From JBKHJZ01 sp046537875 (GTDB lineage: Bacteria > Actinomycetota > Acidimicrobiia > Acidimicrobiales > VFJN01): 19,282 nucleotides of DNA. Both the position numbers and the translations under genes were made by a program. Every line of letters begins with the position of its first letter. The stretch's first letter is position 1. Location: contig JBKHJZ010000046.1 of assembly GCA_046537875.1 (NCBI GenBank), forward strand, positions 1 to 19,282. The letters run 5' to 3'. Shown here piece by piece: positions 14,533-19,282 of the stretch. Below the pieces are notes generated by a model. That model saw only the letters and a program-made list of their open reading frames with translations. It was not told where the DNA came from and ran no database searches.

Positions 14533-15873
14533 TCACGCATGGTGACGGCCACGTTCGCGGTGGTCGCGGGCACCACCATGCTGCGGCTCCACCTCGAGCA
14601 GCAGCCCCTCGATCGCCACGACGCGTGCCGGCTCGCTGGCACGGATCGGGGTCGCGCGGTTGGTGCGAGCGCGCCACGGAGCGTCGCGAATCGTCACCAC
14701 CCCTTCCGGGTCGAGGTCGGTGCGCGCCTCGCCGAGCTCTCCGATCATCCACTCGCGCCCGATCGTGGGCGTGGAGAACCGGCTGCGGACGATCGCCGGC
14801 ATGCCGCCCAGCATCGCCAACGTGATCCCCACGATCGCGGCCCCCAGTGCCAGCCAGCCCACCGAGAACCCGTCGAACAGGAGCACCGATCCGAGCACGA
14901 ACGACACGGTCGCGATGCCGGTCCACACCCGGGGCACACCGGTCTGCACGTCGACGCCGTAGCCGAACATCGCGACGAGCAGGAGCGCCACGCCGAGTGG
15001 CCGGGTGGGCAGCGTGGCCAGGCCGTAGCAGCCCAGCACCAGCGACCCGGCGCCCACCATGCCGGCGACGCCCACCCCGGCCGTGTACAGCTCGAACAGC
15101 AGGAGGCCGAGGCCGATCACGAACAGGAGGTACGCAACCGAGGGGCTGGCCACCGTGTGCATCAGCTCGGCGAACACGCCCGGGCTCCCGAACGACACCG
15201 GCGTCACGGGTTCGGTGCGGCGCTCGTCGCCCCGGCCCACCACCTGCGTCTCGACACCCTGGTCGGTCAGCCCCACCACGAAGTCACCGACCGTGGGTGC
15301 GTCGTTGTCGACCAACCCGAGCTCGACCGCCCGCTCGGCGCCCACCCGGTCGCCGACGCCGACCGTCCCGAGCTCGGTCGACTCCACACCGGCGGCCCGG
15401 AGCAGTTCGGGCGTCACCTCGATGCTCGCCCCCTGACCCATCCCCGTGACCTCGGCCGCCGCCACGAGGCGCGTGGCGTCGCCCGTCGCGGTGTCGGTCG
15501 GTCCGATCCACACGTCGACCGGGACCTCCGAGCTCTCGACGGCATCGACCAGGCCGTCGAGCTCCGCGTCGTCGACGGTCGCCCCACCGCTGTCGACCTG
15601 GAGGACCAGCGCCACCGCGCAGGCGTCGGCCGCGGCGTCGACCTGGTCGCCCAGGTAGTCGGCGAGGACCGGGTCGACGAGCCCGGCGACCTCGATCACG
15701 CTCACCGGGCCGGAGCCGGGCTCGCACTGGGCGGGCGACGGCGAGGAGAGCACGAGAAGCACCGCGGCCGCCGTGGCGAGGGCGGCGGCAGCCTTGGCTA
15801 CAGTCCCGCGGACCGCCCGACGGCTCCCGGTGGGTGACGTGCGCAGTGCTTCCTGAACAGTTCTTCGGTGCAT
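14533..15873 (-). CDS. NfeD-like membrane protein with degenerate ClpP-type protease domain
   Basis: A 446-aa membrane protein with the long-NfeD layout: a basic N-terminus and signal/anchor (about 20-48), a ClpP-like extracytoplasmic domain (about 55-225: VSVIEVAGLVDPVLADYL, LVLQVDSGGA, GAERAVELGLVD), several hydrophobic segments (about 240-370: AYLLFVIGLGLLLFELYTAG, GVAGMVGAGSLVLGCYGLA, GWLALGAAIVGITLAMLGG) and a C-terminal OB-like NfeD domain (IGELGEARTDLDPEGVV). In active members the nucleophile lies in a GA.AASAG-type motif; the matching stretch is GPTDTATGDATRLVAAAEV, with no serine, and the later catalytic lysine is not evident. Proteolysis is therefore doubtful and a structural role is more likely. 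ATG 15873 overlaps the 5' end of the divergent ATPase gene by 40 bp; the true start may be internal, but no better codon was found. Confidence 0.82.
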   Translation of the reverse strand: MHRRTVQEALRTSPTGSRRAVRGTVAKAAAALATAAAVLLVLSSPSPAQCEPGSGPVSVIEVAGLVDPVLADYLGDQVDAAADACAVALVLQVDSGGATVDDAELDGLVDAVESSEVPVDVWIGPTDTATGDATRLVAAAEVTGMGQGASIEVTPELLRAAGVESTELGTVGVGDRVGAERAVELGLVDNDAPTVGDFVVGLTDQGVETQVVGRGDERRTEPVTPVSFGSPGVFAELMHTVASPSVAYLLFVIGLGLLLFELYTAGVGVAGMVGAGSLVLGCYGLATLPTRPLGVALLLVAMFGYGVDVQTGVPRVWTGIATVSFVLGSVLLFDGFSVGWLALGAAIVGITLAMLGGMPAIVRSRFSTPTIGREWMIGELGEARTDLDPEGVVTIRDAPWRARTNRATPIRASEPARVVAIEGLLLEVEPQHGGARDHRERGRHHA

Positions 15874-16829
15874 CCCGGCTGGTCATCGTGGCCGGGAAGG
15901 GCGGGGTCGGCAAAACGACGGTGAGCGCCGCCCTGGCACGGGCGGCGGCGATGTCGGGGCTGTCGACCCTGGTCGTGGAGGTCGAGGGGGCGTCGGGACT
16001 GCCTGCGATGTTCGGGCAGGGCGAGCTGAGCTACGAGGAGGCCGTCCTGTCGCCGGGCGGCGGCCCCAGGGGGGCGGCCGACGTGCGCGCCCGCACGCTG
16101 ACGGCAGACCAGGCGCTGCTGGAGTACCTGGAGGACCACGGGCTGTCCCGCATCTCCCGACGGCTGGTGAGCTCGGGAGCACTCGACGTGGTGGCAACGG
16201 CGGCACCCGGCATCAAGGACATCCTGCTGCTGGGCAAGGTGAAGCAGCTCGAGCGCGCCGGCGTGGCCGACCTGATCGTGCTCGACGCCCCCGCCGCCGG
16301 CCATGCGATCACGTTCCTCCAGTCGGCACGCAGCCTGATCGACACGGTGAGCGTCGGTCCCATCAACGCCCAGGCCCGGGACGTGCTCGAGCTGCTCGAG
16401 GACCACCGGCGGTGCCAGGTGATCCTGGTCACCCTGCCGGAGGAGACCCCGGTGAACGAGGCGGCCGAGACTGCGTTCGCCCTCGAGGACCGGGTCGGCA
16501 TCGGGCTCGGGCCGGTGGTCGTCAACGGCGTCTACCCGACGCTGCCCGGCCTCGATGGCGCTCTGTCGGCCGGGGCGGTGGCGGCGGCCGAGCGGGCCGG
16601 CGTGTCGCTGCGGCCGGGCGAGGCGGAGATGCTGGACGCCGCGGCCCACTTCCGGGACGACCGCACCGCCCTGCAGTCGTCGCAGGCAAGCCGGCTCGCC
16701 TCGCTGCTGCCACTCCCGCAGCTCCGCCTGCCGTTCGTCTTCACCACCGACGTGGGGCCCGCCGAGCTCGACGTGCTGGCCGAGGCTCTCCTCGCACAGA
16801 TCGAGGCGCTGAGCGAGCTGCCCGCATGA
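15834..16829 (+). CDS. Get3/ArsA-like ATPase, first subunit (BagA/BagB type)
   Basis: A 331-aa P-loop ATPase of the ArsA/Get3 class. The deviant Walker A IVAGKGGVGKTTVSAALARA (about 18-37) keeps the signature intradimer lysine Lys22. VVEVEGASG, IVLDAPAAGHAITFLQ (switch/Walker B region) and VILVTLPEETPVNEA follow. No arsenite-binding Cys triad is seen, and no arsenic genes are near, so arsenite export is unlikely. The downstream gene encodes a second, diverged subunit starting in an ATGA overlap, so the two are made together and probably form a heteromer like M. tuberculosis Rv3679/Rv3680. The start is GTG 15834 or GTG 15846; TACAGT at 15799-15804 may be the -10. Its 5' end overlaps that of the divergent NfeD-like gene. 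Clients are unknown. Confidence 0.9.
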   Translation: MTCAVLPEQFFGASRLVIVAGKGGVGKTTVSAALARAAAMSGLSTLVVEVEGASGLPAMFGQGELSYEEAVLSPGGGPRGAADVRARTLTADQALLEYLEDHGLSRISRRLVSSGALDVVATAAPGIKDILLLGKVKQLERAGVADLIVLDAPAAGHAITFLQSARSLIDTVSVGPINAQARDVLELLEDHRRCQVILVTLPEETPVNEAAETAFALEDRVGIGLGPVVVNGVYPTLPGLDGALSAGAVAAAERAGVSLRPGEAEMLDAAAHFRDDRTALQSSQASRLASLLPLPQLRLPFVFTTDVGPAELDVLAEALLAQIEALSELPA

Positions 16830-17920
16830 GCGGGCTCGCAACCCTGGTCGAGCAGCGCCACATCGTGGTCTGCTGCGGATCGGGCGGCGTGGGCAAGACG
16901 ACGACCGCCGCGGTCCTGGGGCTCGAGGGAGCGCGCCGGGGCCGCAAGACCGTCGTGGTGACGATCGACCCGGCCCGCCGTCTGGCGGACGCCCTGGGAC
17001 TGGAGGGCCTCACCGACGTTCCCAGCCGCATCGATGGGCCCTGGCCGGGGGAGCTGTGGGCGACGATGCTCGACACCAAGTCGACGTTCGACGCACTGGT
17101 GACCAAGCACGCACCCGACCCGGACCAGGCCAGCCGGATCCTCGGCAACCGCTTCTACCGGAACATCTCCAGCGCGCTGTCGGGCACGCAGGAGTACATG
17201 GCGATGGAGAAGCTGTACCAGCTCCACGACGAGACCGACTTCGAGCTGGTGGTCGTCGACACGCCCCCCACCCGGCACGCCCTCGACTTCCTCGACGCGC
17301 CCCGCCGGCTGTCCCGGTTCCTGGACCACCGGCTGTTCCGGGTGCTGCTGGCGCCGGGCCGGGGCATCGTCCGCGCCGTCAACGTCGCGGCGCAGACGTT
17401 CCTGCGGACGGTGTCGAAGGTGGTGGGCGGCGAGGTGGTGGACGACGCCATCGCGTTCTTCGCGGCGTTCGAGGGCATGGAGGAGGGGTTCCGGCAGCGT
17501 GCGGGGCGGGTCAACGAGGTGCTCGCCGCACCGGAGACGGCGTTCGTGCTGGTGGCGTCGCCGCGGCGCGACACGGTGACGGAGGCCCAGTTCTTCGCCG
17601 ACCGCCTCCGGGAGGGTGGGATCAGCGTGGAGGGCCTGGTGGTGAACCGGGTGCACCCAACGTTCGGCACAGGCAGCGCCGAGGCGGCGGCCGAGCGGGC
17701 CCGGACCCTCGCCGGGACCGAGATCGGGGCGCTCTACGCCAACCTGGCCGAGTTCCGCGCCGTCGCGCTCCGCGAGCTCGCCCACCTGGAGGGCCTGTCC
17801 GAGGCGGTCGCGCCCGCCCCGGTGGCCTGGGTGCCGTTCCTGCGGAGCGACGTGCACGACCTCGACGGGATGGCCGAGGTGGCGGGCCACATCTTCGCCG
17901 GCAGCTCCCGCCCGGCCTGA
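16826..17920 (+). CDS. Get3/ArsA-like ATPase, second subunit with altered Walker A
   Basis: A 364-aa ArsA/Get3-class ATPase. Its P-loop reads VVCCGSGGVGKTTTAAVLGL (about 13-32), with Ser where the signature lysine of the deviant Walker A (GKGGVGKT) stands; the catalytic-loop GKT is intact. VVTIDPARRLADALGLEGL, VVVDTPPTRHALDFLDAP, FVLVASPRRDTVTEAQFF and VNRVHPTFGTG follow. The protein differs clearly from the first subunit, and the pair mirrors mycobacterial BagA/BagB, where one partner also departs from the canonical P-loop (from memory). ATG 16826 overlaps the upstream stop (ATGA), so translation is coupled. The long helical segment at about 150-240 (DFLDAPRRLSRFLDHRLF, AAFEGMEEGFRQRAG) corresponds to the client-binding region in Get3. 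A 29-bp tandem repeat starts right after the stop. Confidence 0.9.
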   Translation: MSGLATLVEQRHIVVCCGSGGVGKTTTAAVLGLEGARRGRKTVVVTIDPARRLADALGLEGLTDVPSRIDGPWPGELWATMLDTKSTFDALVTKHAPDPDQASRILGNRFYRNISSALSGTQEYMAMEKLYQLHDETDFELVVVDTPPTRHALDFLDAPRRLSRFLDHRLFRVLLAPGRGIVRAVNVAAQTFLRTVSKVVGGEVVDDAIAFFAAFEGMEEGFRQRAGRVNEVLAAPETAFVLVASPRRDTVTEAQFFADRLREGGISVEGLVVNRVHPTFGTGSAEAAAERARTLAGTEIGALYANLAEFRAVALRELAHLEGLSEAVAPAPVAWVPFLRSDVHDLDGMAEVAGHIFAGSSRPA

Positions 17921-17936
17921 CGGGCCGGGACGTCAG
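17917..17936 (+). terminator. Short hairpin at the stop of the second ATPase gene
   Basis: CTGACG (17917-17922) pairs with CGTCAG (17931-17936) around an 8-nt loop and includes the TGA stop. The CGTCAG arm belongs to the first copy of the tandem repeat. A weak terminator is possible. Confidence 0.35.
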
Positions 17937-18009
17937 CGGCGGGGCGATGCAGGCCGGGACCTCAGCGGCGGGGCGATGCGGGCCGGGAGGTCAGCGGCCG
18001 GGGGAAGCG
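17923..18009. repeat. 29-bp tandem repeat, three copies plus a degenerate fourth
   Basis: Copies lie at 17923-17951, 17952-17980 and 17981-18009. Copies 1 and 2 differ at two positions, and copy 3 diverges more in its second half. Each begins GGCCGGGA and contains TCAGCGGC. A degraded partial copy follows at about 18010-18026. It fills the gap between the convergent ATPase and STAS genes. Confidence 0.85.
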
Positions 18010-18022
18010 CCGGACCGGGGCG

Positions 18023-18382
18023 TCACTCGTCGAGCGACGCCGCCGAGGAGGCGTCCAGGGCCGCCGCCGCACCGTCGACCGTGTCGGTGACCGGCACGAT
18101 GCGGTCGAACCCGGTGGTGTGGAGCAGGCGCGTCAGCGTCGGCCGGCTGCAGGCCACCGCCACGTCGCCACCCGCCTCGCGGGCGCGGCGGATGCCGCCG
18201 ATGAGCGCTCCGAGCCCGGCCGAGTCCATGAACGGGACCGCCGACAGGTCGATGAGCAGATTGCGCTTCTCGGCGAGCTCCCCCAGCACGTCCCGGAACT
18301 GTCCGACCGTGTAGGCGTCGAGCTCTCCGACGGGTCGGCAGACGGTGAAGCTGTCTGCCTCGTCAACCTCGATGTCGAGCAC
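18023..18382 (-). CDS. STAS-domain anti-sigma factor antagonist
   Basis: A 119-aa single STAS domain of the SpoIIAA/RsbV type, which binds an anti-sigma kinase and is switched by serine phosphorylation. CRPVGELDAYTVGQFRDVL is the first conserved strand-helix, NLLIDLSAVPFMDSAGLGAL carries the phospho-acceptor Ser54 after Asp53, and VAVACSRPTLTRLLHTTGFD completes the fold. GTG 18382 is chosen because GGAGGAG lies 5 nt upstream and TACGAT (18411-18406) is a plausible -10; the open frame extends upstream to 18469 but has no better start. No partner RsbW-like kinase or sigma factor lies in the window. It is divergent from a single-domain receiver gene across 153 bp, suggesting a shared stress-signalling role (inference). 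Confidence 0.92.
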   Translation of the reverse strand: MLDIEVDEADSFTVCRPVGELDAYTVGQFRDVLGELAEKRNLLIDLSAVPFMDSAGLGALIGGIRRAREAGGDVAVACSRPTLTRLLHTTGFDRIVPVTDTVDGAAAALDASSAASLDE

Positions 18383-18405
18383 AGTTTCTCCTCCCAACCC
18401 CGGCG

Positions 18406-18411
18406 ATCGTA
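18406..18411 (-). promoter_or_regulatory. -10 element TACGAT for the STAS gene
   Basis: TACGAT on the minus strand lies 23 nt before GTG 18382, leaving a short leader that contains the GGAGGAG ribosome site. Confidence 0.4.
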
Positions 18412-18521
18412 GCTGCGGGTTCGTGAGCACGGCCACGGTGCGTTCGATCGCCCGGGGTTGTCGCATCATGCGGCCGACCGCCCCAGCGAGCGGGCGGTGG
18501 CACAGGACCCTTCCCGACTCG

Positions 18522-18527
18522 TAGCCT
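18522..18527 (+). promoter_or_regulatory. -10 element TAGCCT for the receiver gene
   Basis: TAGCCT ends 8 nt before GTG 18536 with no Shine-Dalgarno sequence, the leaderless arrangement. Confidence 0.45.
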
Positions 18528-18535
18528 GCTCAATC

Positions 18536-18937
18536 GTGCCCGATGTCCTGATCGCCACCGACGCCGATTGGATCATGGACGAGGTGGACGCCGCTCTCGC
18601 CGACGACGAGACCCGGGTGCTCCGGGTCCGCCAGGGCCGTGACGTCGCCGAGGCGGTCCGCCGCATCGGACCGGAGCTCATCGTGCTCGACCTGCAGATC
18701 GGGAACATGGGCGGCATCGCGACCGCGCTCGACCTCTACCAGGAGTTCGAGGAGGGCACCACCCCGGCGGCCCCCATCCTGGTGCTGCTCGACCGCCCCG
18801 CCGACGTGCCGCTGGCCAGGCGATCCGGCGTGGAGGGGTGGCTGATCAAGCCGCTCGACCGGTTCCGGCTCCGCCGGGCCGCCCGCGCCCTCGCTGCCGG
18901 CGACACCTTCCACGAGCCGTCCGGCCTCGCCGTGTGA
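18536..18937 (+). CDS. Stand-alone response-regulator receiver protein
   Basis: A 133-aa CheY-like receiver with no output domain. VLIATDADWIMDEVDAAL holds the N-terminal acidic residues (Asp9, Asp11), LIVLDLQIGNMGG carries the phospho-acceptor Asp52, ILVLLDRPADVPLA is the beta-4 region (the usual Ser/Thr is Asp86 or nearby), and GWLIKPLDRFRLRRAARAL supplies the conserved Lys105. It therefore looks able to be phosphorylated, unlike the GlnR-like protein at the other end of the window. GTG 18536 follows TAGCCT by 8 nt; the open frame extends upstream to 18458 but starts there unnaturally. No histidine kinase is adjacent. It is divergent from the STAS gene, which may mark a shared partner-switching or stress pathway (inference). 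A GC hairpin follows the stop. Confidence 0.85.
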   Translation: MPDVLIATDADWIMDEVDAALADDETRVLRVRQGRDVAEAVRRIGPELIVLDLQIGNMGGIATALDLYQEFEEGTTPAAPILVLLDRPADVPLARRSGVEGWLIKPLDRFRLRRAARALAAGDTFHEPSGLAV

Positions 18938-18949
18938 CCACGCCCGCGC

Positions 18950-18972
18950 CGCCGGTCGCCCTGTGACCGGCG
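18950..18972 (+). terminator. Hairpin after the receiver gene
   Basis: CGCCGGTC (18950-18957) pairs perfectly with GACCGGCG (18965-18972) around a 7-nt loop, 13 nt after the receiver stop. No T-run follows. Confidence 0.55.
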
Positions 18973-19031
18973 CCCGGCGGGCGGCCGATCGGGGGCGCCG
19001 ATCGTGTTGGCCGGTCGCCGCGGCGAGCGGG

Positions 19032-19037
19032 TACAGT
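19032..19037 (+). promoter_or_regulatory. -10 element TACAGT of the tRNA-Pro gene
   Basis: TACAGT ends 10 nt before the mature tRNA 5' end. TTGGCC (19007-19012) could be a -35 at a rather long 19-bp spacing. Confidence 0.4.
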
Positions 19038-19047
19038 CCGGTCTTCC

Positions 19048-19124
19048 CGGGGAGTGGCTCAGCTTGGCAGAGCGCTGCGTTCGGGACGCAGAGGTCGTGG
19101 GTTCAAATCCCGCCTCCCCGACCA
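19048..19124 (+). tRNA. tRNA-Pro (anticodon CGG), CCA encoded
   Basis: A complete cloverleaf can be folded by eye. Acceptor CGGGGAG (19048-19054) pairs with CTCCCCG (19114-19120); D stem GCTC/GAGC; anticodon stem CTGCG/CGCAG with loop TTCGGGA, so the anticodon is CGG (19082-19084), reading CCG; T stem GTGGG/CCCGC with loop TTCAAAT; discriminator A19121 and encoded CCA (19122-19124). Its 3' end is followed 128 nt later by the start of an integrase-like gene, so this gene may be an integration site. Confidence 0.96.
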
Positions 19125-19130
19125 AAAGCC

Positions 19131-19167
19131 CAGGTCAGAGGGCATGAACCAGGGTCCATGCGACCTG
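19131..19167 (+). repeat. Interrupted hairpin downstream of tRNA-Pro
   Basis: CAGGTC (19131-19136) pairs with GACCTG (19162-19167), enclosing GCATG (19142-19146) with CATGC (19157-19161); a 5-nt bulge lies on one side. It may be the tRNA terminator or part of an attachment region. Confidence 0.4.
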
Positions 19168-19172
19168 AGGTG

Positions 19173-19211
19173 ATCGGCCTTCACACGGTTTCCCACGTAG
19201 AGGCCGATTTT
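19173..19211 (+). terminator. Rho-independent-type terminator downstream of tRNA-Pro
   Basis: ATCGGCCT (19173-19180) pairs perfectly with AGGCCGAT (19201-19208) around a 20-nt loop, followed by TTTT (19208-19211), one of the few stems here with a T-run. Confidence 0.5.
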
Positions 19212-19252
19212 CGTGCCACGATGCCGCCTGTCCGAGCGCAGGGGGACGGTCG

Positions 19253-19282
19253 ATGAAGGGCACGATCAGGTACCGGTCGGGG
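19253..19282 (+). CDS. Start of a probable tyrosine-family integrase, cut by window edge
   Basis: ATG 19253 opens a frame of ten codons before the window ends: MKGTIRYRSG. GGGGGA lies about 6 nt upstream. The start MKG(T/S)IR followed by basic residues is typical of actinobacterial phage-type tyrosine recombinases, whose arm-binding domain begins this way. Position just 3' of a tRNA gene, a favoured target of such enzymes, supports the call. Only ten residues are visible, so the family is inference. Confidence 0.5.
   Translation, partial: MKGTIRYRSG

Noticed and set aside
14496..14536. GGTTCAATC resembling a tRNA T-loop
   Set aside because: No acceptor or anticodon stem can be folded around it.
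16412..16825. Upstream extension of the second ATPase frame
   Set aside because: It overlaps the first ATPase gene in another frame. ATG 16826 gives the family N-terminus and an ATGA overlap.
15834..17920. Arsenite-export ATPase (arsA) call
   Set aside because: No arsenite-binding cysteines, and no arsB, arsC or arsR genes nearby; the paired arrangement fits the BagAB/Get3-like group better.
1..19282. CRISPR array or insertion sequence
   Set aside because: No regularly spaced direct repeats with unique spacers and no transposase-like protein were found. The only tandem repeat (17923-18009) has no spacers.

Overview
This is a very GC-rich chromosomal window from an actinobacterium. An orphan GlnR-type regulator, a WhiB protein, paired type I glutamine synthetases, an unequal pair of Get3/ArsA-like ATPases, an FxsA protein and frequent leaderless-looking GTG starts all point that way. 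The repertoire resembles Acidimicrobiia, but that placement is inference from gene content only.

Layout. (1) 1-3648 is a nitrogen-assimilation block: glnA1 (GSI-beta, minus strand, its stop codon cut by the window edge) diverges from glnA2, and a GlnR-like regulator with a degenerate receiver follows glnA2. The glnA1/glnA2 gap holds four half-sites on an exact 11-bp pitch that look like a GlnR operator. (2) 3751-5547 holds a decayed SAM methyltransferase whose native C-terminus survives out of frame, a two-helix membrane protein, a 52-aa membrane peptide and a RidA protein. (3) 5628-9450 holds an unusually compact fusion of a [2Fe-2S] subunit with part of a molybdenum hydroxylase, a membrane-anchored PQQ-like beta-propeller and a HesB/IscA-type Fe-S carrier. 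(4) 9563-11500 is a SufR-like regulator divergent from an Mrp/ApbC ATPase, with a perfect palindrome between their -10 elements. (5) 11547-13735 holds a MerR regulator and a translationally coupled fxsA/metallo-hydrolase pair. (6) 14064-17920 holds WhiB, an NfeD-like membrane protein without a visible catalytic serine, and two overlapping Get3/ArsA-like ATPase genes. The set resembles the M. tuberculosis Rv3677c-Rv3681c neighbourhood (metallo-hydrolase, RidA, BagA/BagB, WhiB4), recalled from memory. (7) 17921-18937 holds a 29-bp tandem repeat and a divergent STAS/single-receiver pair. (8) 19048-19282 holds tRNA-Pro(CGG), two hairpins and the first codons of what looks like a tyrosine integrase, so an integrated element probably begins here.

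Three themes link the genes: nitrogen control (glnA1, glnA2, glnR), Fe-S biogenesis and Fe-S enzymes (SufR-like, Mrp, HesB, WhiB, the Fe-S/Mo fusion), and envelope or stress functions (NfeD, FxsA, ATPase pair, STAS/receiver). Seven genes share the start architecture TAnnnT, then 7-8 nt, then GTG or ATG, which suggests leaderless transcription and helped fix several starts.

The only gene-free stretch over 300 bp is 13736-14063. It holds a good promoter-like sequence, a 5' hairpin and a 16-bp terminator-like stem, but no convincing gene.
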